Shown here piece by piece: positions 23,086 to 35,200 of a DNA stretch of 64,000 nucleotides. The notes beneath the pieces are model-generated. The model did not search any database. It had not been told where the DNA came from and saw only the letters and a list, made by a program, of their open reading frames with translations. Source of the DNA: Helicoverpa zea. Taxonomy: Eukaryota; Arthropoda; Insecta; Lepidoptera; Noctuidae. The stretch spans positions 2,611,501 through 2,675,500 of the forward strand of contig NC_061452.1 of assembly GCF_022581195.2 (NCBI RefSeq). Direction: 5' to 3'. The position numbers and the translations under genes are program-made. Within the stretch, counting starts at the first letter, position 1; each line of letters opens with the position of its first letter.

Positions 23086-23300
23086 AGATAGATAACCAAA
23101 CGCGTCCCAGCAGGGCCAAGGTCTGCCGGGACTGCGGGATTGCTCGAAAGAGTTACCGCGGCCCTGGTACATAAAAGGCCTACGCCGGAACACGACGGTT
23201 TTTAGTCAGTAAGATTCTGACACTCCCTCACCGCTGCTAACTCACAGCGGGATCATTTGATGATTTTTGACGTTGTTAAAAAAAAGATAGATAACCAAAC
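23086..23300 (+). mobile_element. SINE-like retroposed element with 16-bp target duplication
   Basis: The inserted unit is 23102-23284. It contains the blocks CTGCGGGATTGCTCGAAAG, GTTACCGCGGCCCTGGTAC, TTTTTAGTCAGTAAGATTC and CACAGCGGGATCATTTGATG, and ends in a run of eight A. It is flanked by the perfect duplication AGATAGATAACCAAAC at 23086-23101 and 23285-23300. The A tail and long duplication indicate LINE-mediated integration. No clear pol III head is recognised. A diverged relative is at 26763-26935. Confidence 0.9.
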
Positions 23301-23573
23301 CAATACCACGATAGCTACCGACTAAGTACTTAAGTTATTTATAAAGCCTAAAGAGATAATTTTTATCACCATGTCTGAATCATTATGACAATATCTAAGT
23401 ATTAGGTATGCGACCTTGCTGTCCATAGGTAAAGATTTGTGATAACATTAAGATTTTAAGTAAGTATCTAATAAAGATATATTATCTTTAATTTATGCAA
23501 ATTAATTTATTGATGATAACGATTTTGACAAAAAGAAAATTTATTGTGGGGGGTTCAATCAAACCGTAAAATA

Positions 23574-23871
23574 AAAACCGGCCAAGTGCGAGTCGGACTC
23601 GCGCACGTAGGGTTCCGTACTATTATTATTTATAAAACGTTCCATAATTATAATACATTCCATATTCTGTGAATATTTAAAGCATGTTTTCAGTATTTGT
23701 TGTTATAGCGGCAACATCTGTGAAAATCACATCTCTAACTAGCACTGTTCATGAGATACAGCCTGGTGACAGAGGGACGGACGGACGAAGGGACAGACGG
23801 ACGGACGGACGGACAGAGGAGCGAAAACAATAGGGTCCCGTTGTACCATTTGGTTACGGAACCTTAGAAAT
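23574..23871 (+). repeat. Widespread lepidopteran repeat (CGGCCAAGTGCGAGTCGGAC type)
   Basis: It starts AAAACCGGCCAAGTGCGAG, then TCGGACTCGCGCACGTAGGG and TTCCGTAC. It continues with TTGTTGTTATAGCGGCAACA, CATGAGATACAGCCTGGTGA and a GACG-rich tract, and ends in AATAGGGTCCCGTTGTACC and TTACGGAACCTTAGAAA. I recognise this as one of the most abundant, unusually conserved interspersed repeats of Lepidoptera, but cannot name the family. No coding capacity. Confidence 0.8.
23764..23818. repeat. (ACGG)n-rich tract
   Basis: Units of GACGGACG with small interruptions, internal to the CGGCCAAGTGCGAG repeat. Such tracts are characteristic of that repeat's 3' half. Confidence 0.8.
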
Positions 23872-23921
23872 TAGTCCCATTTCTGTTAATAGTGACACAA
23901 AATTTTGACCACATATGCATC

Positions 23922-23994
23922 GTTTCCGTGGTGTAGCGGTTATCACATCTGCCTAACACGCAGAAGGCCCCCGGTTCGATCCCGGGCGGAAACA
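23922..23994 (+). tRNA. tRNA-Val (anticodon AAC)
   Basis: The gene decodes valine GUU and GUC codons (A34 read as inosine). It folds as a complete cloverleaf. The acceptor stem GTTTCCG (23922-23928) pairs perfectly with CGGAAAC (23987-23993), with discriminator A at 23994. The anticodon stem TCTGC/GCAGA (23948-23952 and 23960-23964) encloses the loop CTAACAC with anticodon AAC at 23955-23957. The T arm is CCCCGG TTCGATC CCGGG-like. The internal promoter boxes are TGGTGTAGCGG (A box, 23929-23939) and GGTTCGATCC (B box, 23973-23982). There is no intron. CCA is not encoded, as expected in a eukaryote. A T5 run follows at once, supporting a live pol III gene. It is isolated from any other tRNA gene in the window. 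Confidence 0.96.
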
Positions 23995-23997
23995 TAC

Positions 23998-24002
23998 TTT
24001 TT
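23998..24002 (+). terminator. Pol III terminator of tRNA-Val
   Basis: A run of five T starts four bases after the tRNA 3' end, the standard pol III stop signal. Confidence 0.9.
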
Positions 24003-25346
24003 GTCAATTTTCCTACCGTTTCAATGAAAAATTAAAGATGTTTCAAAATGTATGGAGCCCCGGCCCACTCTTTGTACAGCATTGTACAAAACGGGGAAAA
24101 AAAATTATTACAGTTTTCAATTATTCAATTAATTTTCTTTGGCTTTAACTGTAAAACACAAAAATATTCACTTGAGATAGCAACACACAATAACAAAAAA
24201 CCACCATGGAATTGTCAATTGTCCATGGTTTACTGTCATTTTTTGGTCACGTGGTATCTAAATGGGCGAGACGCCATATTGAAAGTCAATACTTAAGCCT
24301 TATCTTTGCATTCCCCGATCACGCACTTACAACTAACGTCCCTAGTTTAGAAGAAATACGTATGTATCACTTGGCTTATTTATATTCTGTGAGCAATATC
24401 GATGTGTAGGCTACACATTTGTAACTCTTAATGTGCAGGTAACTTGGAATATAGAGATGCTCTCTTCTGAATGTCTTTCTGAATGAACCCAGAAAATATG
24501 TAAAAATATAGGTAAGGAAATATGTATAATTAATATAGGTAAAAACGATGTAACCTGGATATTAGAGAAATACAAAATTCGCTGAACACAGCTATTGCAC
24601 TTGATGATGACTTTAACAACAAAAAATAATGATTTAGCCTGTATATTTGTTGTTACAACTTTTTTCAATTATTACCGACATATTCGTATAATTTTTCAAG
24701 ACTTAGAATTATTATTTAAAATTTGCATGTATTAAAAAAAAATCTACGCCCATGCAGAATACATGCTCTCCAATCTCTGATCCGTGACACTAATGACATC
24801 ACAAGCAAAATATCGTTAAACACAAACGCATTGCTCTGTAATTATCGAACAGCTAATCCGTTAACTCCATTACACCACTAATTCCCTGAATTGGTTCCCA
24901 ATTATGTCACTATTATATTAACTACATCAACACATACAAATCCCATTGCTGCTGTTGTACGGGCATTGAATAAATTATTATCATTGAATGCTAAATACAT
25001 TTAGAGAATATAATTAACGGCCTTAATTGGATCGACAGCTGCTGTATCTGTATCTAAACGGCTTATCTCTATTAGCCATCATATCTTCGTCATTTATTAA
25101 ATTACGTGCTAGTTTTACTACACACGTCTCTATTCAAATAATATTATGAAAAACTACAATGCTTCTCATTTTCTCTCAAACCACAATTTCCATACCGTCA
25201 CGTCCAAGCCAAAAAGATAGACAGTGTCCAACTTTTCCATTGAAACACGTAAAATCCCCTCTCAAATAGCTTTAGAAGACACAGTCGGCTTTCAGCATAC
25301 CTAAAATTCCATTCTGCACTAAAAATACGGTTTTATTTAGACGTCA
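24003..25346. other. Non-coding stretch after the tRNA gene
   Basis: No supported gene. Small open frames at 24048-24296, 24206-24409 and 24411-24668 are domain-free. No repeat family recognised. Confidence 0.5.
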
Positions 25347-25672
25347 CAGGGTGGACTATGGAGTAAGGAAACATGAGCGGAGACACCATAATGCAGGAAG
25401 GTCAGGCGCATTCTTCTAGGTCAAATACGAACGGTGGCACGACCTAAGCGATCAGTTATGAGTGAATTAACGAGGCCTTCGGCTACTTTGAGAAATCTGT
25501 CAACGATTTTGGTATGTATTACAAAAAATGGTCGTGGCAAAGAAAGCGAATAAGGGGGAAGACAGTAACGCTCCTCGTCCCCGTACACCCGCATTTTGGC
25601 GCGCTACTTTCTAAGGAGATTTTCCATTATGGCACCTCCGCTAGTCATTTTGTTCTCCATGGGGTGGACAGA
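25347..25672 (+). mobile_element. Interspersed repeat, copy A (TTTTGGCGCGCT family)
   Basis: From GGACTATGGAGTAAGGAAA to GTCATTTTGTTCTCCATGG. It matches the complement of 28964-29277 block by block: GGTCAAAT.CGA/TACGGT, ACGAGGC.TTCGG, CTTTGAGA.ATCTGT.AACG, GCATTTTGGCGCGCT and TTATGGCACCTCCGCT. The ends share a short inverted ATGGAG/CTCCAT. It is non-coding. The 117-residue open frame at 25514-25867 runs out of this repeat and is not credible as a gene. Confidence 0.7.
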
Positions 25673-26762
25673 CTGTACTCGACAATGTCCCGAGTGTTTC
25701 AAGAAAAATCAACAGAAGGGACGGCCGATTTGGAAATAGTCCGGCCGAGTCACGTTCGTGGAAAAAGCGAAGCACGCTCGTGTCAGCTGTGCCCTGGGCA
25801 GTCTGTTTGGTGTTTTGTGGTCAAAATGAACATTTTTCACCGTATTAAGTTTTTTAGGTCTTGGTGAGCCTATTGTAAGACTCTTTGGGTTGTGTGAACG
25901 GGGTCTTACTTGGGAGTATCAAAATGCGTATCTATTCTTGATAACTTTTGTTGTACCTAATTTTTGAAAATAATCTTCCTTATTTATTACTGTTGGTATT
26001 TACCGCCATATAATCACGTGCAGGTGTTTTGTATTTGAGTAGGTTAGGTACCTTATATTTTATCAGATTAAAAACGTTCCTAACCTATTGCTTGGTATTA
26101 CATAAAAAAATTTGACCATTGCCAATTATATAGGTACTGTGATGTGAAACCTCGTGTTTCCTAACTTTCTATTCGTTTTCTTGAAACAGTATATAGATAT
26201 TTGCAAAGGAATACGTTTGCACAACCAAAAAAAGTTTAACAAGATCTAGCTCCCTACGGATACGCTTCTAGAAAAATCAACATAGTCGGACGATTTGATA
26301 ATAGAACATCTGGGTCACCTTTCTTGAAAAACCAAATAGACCCTTGTAGTGGACTCGTGGTATTTTTTATCCAAGCACAGAAAATTGTAGAAAATATATG
26401 CAGAATAGTAACGCATTTCAATACTAAAATTAAATAAAGTGATCTATACCTAAAACTGGATTAAACCAAAAATACATAAACTTTTATAAAACTAACTAAT
26501 TTAAATTTATCTCTAAACCGCAAAACAGTTTAATTTGCTAACCCAAATAAAATGTTAAAGCTATTTTGTTACTGAATTCAACTTGTTATAGAAATCGTTC
26601 AAAAAATAAACTTGTAAAAGGTTCGTCTAGACGTTACGGCGATGAACTTTGGTATTTAGAATTTTAGGCTAAAGTTTCTAATTGCCTTTTGTAGGCTTAA
26701 TCAAAGAAAATAAGGTTAGTGACGAGGCAGCTTTTTTCACATTCAGTTCATGTCAGAAGTAG
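25673..26762. other. Unassigned sequence, first part GC-richer
   Basis: Bases 25673-25910 are richer in G and C than their surroundings (for example GGGACGGCCGATTTGG) and may belong to the preceding element or to another unrecognised one. From 25920 on the DNA is ordinary AT-rich non-coding sequence. Confidence 0.4.
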
Positions 26763-26935
26763 GTAACAATGTATGACGTGGCATTTGAGCCGGGGCTGTG
26801 GGATTGTTCGATGGAGTTACCGCAGCTTTGGTACATAAAGAGCTTAAGAAAGAACATGATGGGTTCTAGTCAGTAAGAGTCTGACAGTCCCTGACGCTGC
26901 ACCCACAGCGGGATTTGATGATTTCCTATTGGATG
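26763..26935 (+). mobile_element. Diverged copy of the 23102-23284 SINE-like family
   Basis: It shares the ordered blocks CTGTGGGATTGTTCGATGG, AGTTACCGCAGCTTTGGTAC, ATAAAGAGC, GTTCTAGTCAGTAAGAGTCT, GACAGTCCCTGACGCTGC and CCCACAGCGGGATTTGATGA with the better copy. Similarity stops after GATGATTT. No clear duplication remains, so it is older. Confidence 0.8.
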
Positions 26936-26966
26936 AATTCCCATTAAAAAAATCATTTCAGTGATT

Positions 26967-27110
26967 ACGATGAATGCCTAGGTGTCCTTAAGAAAGATAT
27001 GGAAAGCTGCGAACTCGAAGAAGATGTCCAAGATAGAGCGTATAAAGTGAAGGGAAGTGGAAGAACAGGTAACGAAAAACAGAGCCTGTCGAGACAATAG
27101 AAGATGAAGG
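26967..27110 (+). pseudogene. RTE-type LINE, C-terminal ORF remnant
   Basis: The plus frame reads ECLGVLKKDMESCELEEDVQ, DRA, and after a frameshift KWKNR. I recognise this as the region just after the reverse transcriptase of lepidopteran RTE-like LINEs, where a W..C(I/V)KKDM...D..DRAKW(R/K) pattern is usual. The frameshift and the short length show a dead, 5'-truncated piece. The minus-strand open frame over the same bases is a shadow. Clade assignment is from memory and is tentative. Confidence 0.5.
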
Positions 27111-28963
27111 AGAGGCGATTAGCTCGTACAAACAAACAAACTGTTCTTCTTTATAATATATGTAAAGATTATTTAACAAATACCAAAGTCCCATAAAGAC
27201 AGTACTTGATAAAGTTACAGCATTATGCAGGACAATTGTGAAAACATTTAAATTTTAACTGCTACCCACAAGTTAGTTAAACAAAAGCAAGTTTAATTAA
27301 ATCCAGTTAGGTTGCACGTATGAGAACAATATGGCGACTACAGTCACGTTTGTTCAATTCTGAGAATTTTCTGCTAAATATTAATACTACATTTATGTAC
27401 CGTATAATATTTTCAGAGAATGTACGCAGAATTCATACATGCATAAGGTTTGAATGAATGGATTAATGTTTATTACTAACAAACAATTAACGAATTTTAG
27501 AACATCTATTAATTGAACAAGTAGCTTCATTTGTATTACGTAGGAGGCCAGTTAAAGCTCACACACCATCGTCATACATACATATACTCAGCTTTAATCA
27601 TACAGCCTCAAAAACCCACGCAAAATGACACGACGTCATAAAGCAAAACTTTACTCTCATTCCCTAAAAAAGCCAAAAATGTATCATTTATTCATACTTT
27701 ACGTTTAGTGCATAATAACCACCTGTGTACTAAACGAGAGCATAATCAACAGGTCCCCACAAAAAATGACATATGTCAAAGACTGAGCAAAAAACAGAAG
27801 AGACATCAAGCCAGGTACTAATGTAAAAGGGAGATTAAAAATCACCCATTTGCAGTTTCAGTAGGACCTCTCAAAAGCCTAATTTATCTCCGTAGCGAAA
27901 ACAAAGGAACGATGTTCCTACACCTGCACAAAGGAGAACTATCAGGCACCTGGAAGACTTTATTCCAGTTCAATTAATCGCGGCAGCAAATGAAGTTGGT
28001 CGCCACCTCCTTCGTAGGTATTTTTAATTAAAGTAAGCCTCGGCGCGCACTAAGCGCTTTAGGGTTATATTTAAGTTAGGAGCTGTAGCGATCTAGAAAG
28101 ATTACAATCATGTTTTTGGTAATGACAGAGATCATCCAACAGCTCTGACAAGGTATGTTGGATCAAATGTCTGAATTTGATACAGACGAACAATTGTCAG
28201 AGCTGATTTAGCTGTAAGCAGAAATTGAGTGGCCACACAAGCTTCAATATTCTCATTATGATTAAAAACAAAATCATTATTTAAGGCAGAACATATCTTT
28301 GTCTCCCAAACTAAGAATCTAGAAAACTTTACGTTCCGCTACCTTTGTCGCTTTTAACTTGTGGCATTCCTTACCTGCTCTAATGGGATAAAGTTTTATG
28401 GGCGGAAAAACTCCTTCAATGGAGCGAAGTACGATCATATGCAGGTCTAAGGAATGCTGCGAAATGCCACCACGCTCAGCGCTCACAACTTCGCTCAACT
28501 ATTTGGATTAAAAATGATTAATTAATGCTCCTCAAGTGAATTCGGAAGTTTAGACTTTTGAAGTTTTTGAAAGGTATTTATTGAGGAACGTTGAGAAGGG
28601 GATGGTTTAATGTGTCTTTGTGATTTTGTGTCATGAGCGTAAGCGATTATGTTTAAAAATTGTAGCCACGTGATAAAGATTCATACAATACCATCATTGG
28701 ATAACTAATTTATCATTTAAGTATTATAATAAGGAATTAACACAAGTTTGTAGCAAAGCGCGCTTTTCACACTATATCCACAGAATTTTTCACAGACTGA
28801 AAACTGAAATAAAGCGCTAAACACGTCATACCGCAAATTCCATGAAAATGCATTCAAAGAAATCCAGCACTACCGATCTGCTGGTGTATAATTTAGCAAT
28901 TGAGCGGCTAAAAAGTCAGAACTGAAAACTCCGCACCTAACGAACTGACGACCACAGTAGATC
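27111..28963. other. Non-coding stretch
   Basis: No supported gene. It contains an inverted repeat with 12-bp arms, CAGCTCTGACAA (28140-28151) and TTGTCAGAGCTG (28194-28205), with smaller nested stems between them. Otherwise unassigned. Confidence 0.5.
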
Positions 28964-29277
28964 GAACTTCATGGAGAACAAAATGACAAGCGGAGGTGCC
29001 ATAACGAATAATCACCTAAAACAGCGCGCCAAAATGCGGTGAGAGGGGGATGTAGGACGTCCTTATACGCCTTCTTTGGACCCGACCATGTTCATAACAC
29101 CAAAAATCGTTAACAGATGTCTCAAAGTTACCCGAAAGCCTCGTTAGTTCACTCGTATTTATCGTTTTGCCACGTTTTGTTGATGTCTACCGTACGAATT
29201 TGACCTAAAAGAAGGTGCCAGACCTACTTGCATTATAGCATCTCCACTCATCTTTCCTTACTCCGTGATCCAACTTC
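28964..29277 (-). mobile_element. Interspersed repeat, copy B (TTTTGGCGCGCT family)
   Basis: Read on the minus strand it starts near GGATCACGGAGTAAGGAAAG and ends GTCATTTTGTTCTCCATG, matching copy A at 25347-25672. It is the better-preserved copy in its middle section (GTACGGTAGACATCAACAAA). No coding capacity. Confidence 0.7.
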
Positions 29278-32205
29278 ATAGACTATTCAATGGCTCCGTA
29301 TATCCGGGAAGTATCGCTTTTCTATGCTGTATGCGATTCTGATTTCCTTTTTTTTTGGTTATTGAAATATAGATTTATTGGCCTTTGCAGGTTGGTTGCA
29401 GGAGATTCACTAAACGCTATGGTCGACTGATTTTGGACGAGTCAGTAAACACAGTTTAAAATTGGGCCTTTTATATGACGGTAGACTTTTTCCGCGATAT
29501 ATTGGTTGAAAAAAATCGAACGGTGGATGAGGGAATAAATTAGTTTTTTTTGGTACTGGTTTCCATTAGTGGTTTAACTCGCGTCCCCCAACTGGACCGC
29601 TTTCCCAACATATCAGCTATCTAACACAAAGAAATTGTTTTTTAAATCGGTCTATTAGTTCTTGAGATTAGGACGTTCAATTCGTATTCGATCAGCACTT
29701 TCTTCTCATGGTATCGGGGTTTTCATATCACAATGTGTACTGGACCAGTACAGCTATAATTTCGTCCAACTAATCCATAATAAAAATGCATCAATTAATT
29801 GTAGTAATGCTCAGATGAATCACACAGCTCACTTGTTTGCTAATAGCCGAACAAATGATTGCATTAGCAGATATTCAATTGTTGTGCATTGTAATTAATT
29901 AAATGTGTAATTGTTTATCTTTGTTATTTATCCCTTAGGTATATATCCGTACCAGATTTTAATTTGAAAGACGAATTACGGTACAGGACTTATTTTTGAT
30001 AGAAGATAGATATACACTTTTTATTCTAATAAAGTTGGGATTGAAAGCTTAACAAAATAAGAGCTCGTTTACACGATACCTAACACTATTGATACACAAA
30101 AACCCACAAACTGTTACAATAAAATATCAAACATAGGTTTTAATATTTGATTGCTATCAGTTCGTTTATGTTTACCAGAATGGCCGCCGCTACCACTAAA
30201 GAAGTCCGCAAATCATAAACCAGTGTTTCAACCAACATGCGTTTCAACCGACCCCTCCCCCTGCATATAAAAGTCAATACTTCAAAATTGAAAACCAGTC
30301 GTGGTCGACAAGGTATTAAACTTTCAATCAAATTGTTCCCGGCGATTGGCGCTCTATATTCTACATACGCCTACATACTGCGTTATAGAGCCCCTAACCC
30401 GCTCGCTTGGAGGGCTTTTGTGAAAATATTCATTTTAATTAATCCCTCTTTTATGATCGCCATGAAATATTTTGATAACGGATGAGCAAACATGTTAGGT
30501 GCGTTCTTGTTTTGTACTGGTAAATGGACTTGTAAAGGTATGCCTATCAATAAAATGAATATGTACATGGGTAGGCATTTAACGTATTTTACTACGTTCC
30601 CGATTCTGGATTTTTTAAACAACTAAAATATTTTGAAATCATAAAAGTAATATCGAGTTATAATTTCATTTAATATTTAAAAATGTAAATAATATTTTGA
30701 GAAATAAATAAATGAACGCTATATCGAGTTATAATAATTTCACAGTTTAAGTTTTTGAAAAGTCACATTTTTTTATAAAGTATACCAATGGCTTACGTCC
30801 CCTGACTTCACATGTAACTTTCATACATAGAATTACAGCTGGTATCTACGTGCTAGACTGAACTGCATCTGTGGCAGCTTCAGTGAATTCTTCAGAACAT
30901 TTGAAGCAAACCGTCTGGTGCCGAACACTTTTACTACTTCTCACCTTGAAGTTTTATTTCAAACTAGGACCAGACTACGAATAAGTTTCTCTTTGATGGT
31001 GCAAGTGTGGGTGAGTGTGTGGGTACAGTATATCGATACTGATATTGTAAAGTTTATTTGTTAACTTAAACGTGATAATCTGAGTATTGAACCGATCTGA
31101 AAATTGTTCCAATGTTAGGATAGCCCATTATTATCAAGATGCGTAGAGAATTTTTCAAGCAGGTGAAACCGCTGGCAAAAGCTAGTTGTATAATATTTAA
31201 GAGATAAGTTTTAGTTTATTTTTCTTTTAGTCGGCATCGTAACAGGAAAATAATTACGATTAGGAACTTTGTGACTACATGCCCATTGTACCATAACTGA
31301 ATGTCTTTTTTTGTGCAAATCCATTTTAAAAACAAAATCGCTACAGGTTAATCCTTGATAAGCCGTGGTCTTTAAAGACTGAACTCACATTTATAACGTA
31401 AAGTGATTGGGTTTTGCAAATTTAACTTAAAAAATCCTGTATTTCAATGAAAAGTCGTCATTATTTAAGTCTGAAAACACGCTTTAAATAACAGCTGAAC
31501 GAAATTTTTACGAGTTTTCGTGAATGGAAATCCTTACTTAAAATTATAAATGCGAAAGGAACTCACAAACACAACTAAAGTGTCACATAACATGCAAACA
31601 TATGTTAGGACAATAGATGGCTGCCACTAAAAACCCTTACCATTTTTACACGCCAATTTTAAACAAAAAGTATCATAACATAAGTATAAAATTGCATTTG
31701 CATACATTTTTCAACCAAAAAAGTTAGATAAGCGTTGCGTTGGCGACAGCCAGATCTTTGTTGCATCGTTACGTACGTTGCATATTCATGACACGTTTTG
31801 TACCTACAACAAAATGGCCGCTGGGATGCACGATTTTTGACTCGTTAGTTTTGTACCTATCTATTTTACCGTGATGACTATAGAAGTGGGGAGTAATTAT
31901 GTGTTCATCGTATTTTTATTGTCCCATATTGCACACGCCTGTTCTCATATAGAGAAGAATTGGGCTTGCTCTAGGTGGATGAGCAATTTCAGACATATAC
32001 AAAGTCCAGGTTTCCTAGAGACGTTTCCTTTATCTGTTGTCAGTCATTGGTGTCGAGAAACATAAGCCTTTGCAGGAATCGATCCAGCACATTCATATTG
32101 AGAGGCTGATGCTTTTTAGCCAATCACAAAGACTTATTTGTTAAATGATCGGATTTTTTTTGTTACTTTCAATTCTAAACAGAACCTAATCAAAAATCAT
32201 AGACT
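29278..32205. other. Non-coding stretch with two old repeat fragments
   Basis: No supported gene. At about 29575-29680 (ACTCGCGTCCCCCAACTGG ... TTTTTTAAATCGGTC) and 31070-31188 (GAACCGATCTGAAAATTG ... GGTGAAACCGCTGGC, GCTAGTTG) there are degenerate pieces of common lepidopteran repeats. The pair of opposed open frames at 30140-30622 share bases and lack domains. Confidence 0.5.
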
Positions 32206-32242
32206 AAGACGATCAATGATAAAAATTATCATTGATCGTCTT
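32206..32242. repeat. Perfect 17-bp hairpin with AAA loop
   Basis: AAGACGATCAATGATAA (32206-32222) is the exact complement of TTATCATTGATCGTCTT (32226-32242). The loop is three bases. There is no T run typical of pol III stops and no linked gene, so a role in RNA is not shown. Confidence 0.9.
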
Positions 32243-35200
32243 TGAACGGAAGCTCCATTAAAATTGATAAACGTTAAGAAAACTTGCATTGTTAGCTTTT
32301 AATTAAGCTTCGGCGGCCATCTTTGTCACACCCACGTACCAGAAACAATAGAAAATTAATGAGTATATTATTATCTAGATTGGATATAAATGTAAGTATT
32401 TAAATAAATTATAGACCCTTTGAAAATTGATTCGGCACGATTGATTGAAAGATAATACAATTTACTTATTGATTTTAAATATGAGATGGTGATGTTAATA
32501 TTTCTATTGATAAAATATATTTCTTTATTAAGTGCTATCATTTGTTGCTCAGTGGTATTGAACTGTCCTGCAGAATATGCTTAAGTTGCCACCCAGTCAA
32601 CTTTGGTATCTAGCTTGTCTATTCATAAATACGTTATACTACCCCTCATTTTAGAGAATTAAAAACGGCACTAACTGGCAAAAAAATGAGACTCGAAAGG
32701 GTGAATCCTTTATAAAAAAAACAGTAGTACAAATTCATCACGTCATTAACAATGAACGCGAGTGTACTACATGAGCTGCAGAAAACAGAGTGAGTGGCAC
32801 TAGGCGAATTCATTTACAGTCAGCAAGACCTGTAAATCTTCTTGGCGGGGCTCTGCTGTCGACGTCACTTACCGCACTAAAATACGGGCCATGAGAAACG
32901 CGGGGCAGCGGATTAAGAGACGTGTTAGCCACGCCCATTTTTAATGAAGGCTTCTGATTGGTTGTGCAGTTGTCTTATTGACAAGTTGGATGGTTAAAAG
33001 ATTTTTGACATGTTTGTTTTTAAAGTGTATTTGATATAACCCTAGTATAGTGCTTAAAATAACAGGACATATTTTAGAATTAACTGCAAAATAAATTACC
33101 GAAACCAGTATATTAGTATTGGCATTTAGAACTAAGTAAATTGTAGCGCAATGACGTTATTTGCATTACATTCATGTCATCAATCATTAGTTCATTACCA
33201 ACCGCTAAAAGGCCGCCAGGAACCGCTGCTAACCACGAGCACGATACATTATATGTATAAAACGACATTAACAAAAATAGGTTAACCGCCTCAATTATAC
33301 AGTTAATTAAATTTGTCAACATTATGTTAACCATAAATTAATTGCAGTTGTTAAATAAACATAGATTTATTATTCAATTAAAATATTTGACGGTTTCTTG
33401 GTCACGATGACACGAATTTTGCACTGCATAAAATTCCGCACAGGCGTAAATAATATTATCCATAATTTAAAACGTTAATGAACCCACTTGTTATACTTGT
33501 AAAGCTAAGTTCATCAGAAGTTAAAAGTCCAAATACTTTTCAATTTGCTTTTGAAATTCGCTACCTTCGCGGCTCCATCCAAATTGTTTATATCCTTGCC
33601 GTAGCGAGTTCTTGCGATCCAAAATTTATGTGCGACGACAGTCCCTATTTCAACGTCTTAAGATCTAGAATCGTATGTCACCTGCAAGTCTGCAGCTTTG
33701 TTTACTAATGTCTGCACTGAATTAGCGCAGAGTTCAGTTGGCGAATTTCTGAGTGGTTATTCATGAATGTTGCAGTAAGCGGAAAAGCGTGGTAAATCGT
33801 GGGGAACGCACCAAATAATGAGGAAAGTTTCGAGCCATTGTTAATGCTTATAAGTGCTCGAAATGTGCAATGTTCGAGCGGAGTGATTAACGAAATTCTG
33901 ACGATGTTCCAATGTTGCATATTTATGAAGTTTGTTGTTTTACAGGGTCCAGAGGGCAGTGGATTTAATGATAATTTTATGTTTGCCTGAAAGCTGCAAT
34001 GTATGTAAAAGGACCACAATTTGGTAGCAGCAACAAGGTATCAATATCCAGTGGTTACCACTCTATTGAAGTTTGTAAACTATTTGGAGGTTACAACATC
34101 AGCTTTCGCTTCAACTCTTGTTTAGTGGCTTTTGCGGAGTAACGTCCCAATTTAGAATATCTCACAACACACAAAATAACACTTTGTGATATTCAAAGAA
34201 AATATATCACTCTTAATTTAGAACTAAAATGAGTGAGTTCTAAATTGAACATTTGTCATAACAGAGATAAAATACTGCGAAAGCAAAAGGATAGGCGAAG
34301 GTCGAATGGACATTACTCTTTAAAAGATTCACCGGCTCCGGGTCCTTACACTGTAAGGAATAAATTAATAATACTTTCCCTTCAGAATTCTTGATCAGGT
34401 CAGTTTCCTTCAAAGATTTAATAAACAGAATATTTCGTCGCTTTTTTGCTTGTAAATACGCTCGGCAAGCATTCCGGCTAGAATTTTTTCGCATATTTTA
34501 AATTAGTTAGGAGTTCGTCTTAGCTTCTAGTTCCTAGAGTTCCACGAATGTGAAGAAAACTCTGATTAAAATTGAAACATGTTTATCAAAAGTTTGAACA
34601 TACATAATGATTAGAGATACGATCTTTCATCTTGTAGCCGCCATTGAAAACATTTTTTAAATATTAATTTCGCTGACGAAAGTTTAATAAGCAAGACGAT
34701 TAGAACATCTCGAAACTTGAGAATTTATATTATGAAGTCATTATTTTTATAAAGCTTCAGCGAAATTTTAATTACTCATGATTACAGTTTGGTAATTTAT
34801 CTTAAGCAGCAATTATAAACCAATTTAGAAGTCGAAATTAAAAATAGATTCTCAATTTTTCTTATCTCTGCCTCTGGTTATTGAAGAATACTGAATAACT
34901 TAAAACTATGTACTATCAAAACATGTGCGAAAGCAATATCAATAATGTTAGCGTAAACGTATCTTATCAACACAATTTGTTTTTTATTTTCTAACCTTCG
35001 GAACGACACATAGGTTAATAAGATTTTGTATAACAAGCAACCAAACTTATGTCGCACAAAAATAAAATATTCTACTAAATTAAGTATGAGAGACGAAAAA
35101 ATAATTCTAGATCCGTTTTTGTTACCGTATATTTTCTTAAAGCGAAAAACGTAAATTGGTGTCTGGAAAGTTGACATCTGTCACTTTGATTGTCAGATAG

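Noticed and set aside
25514..25867. 117-codon open frame
   Set aside because: It begins inside a dispersed repeat and runs out of it; no recognisable domain.
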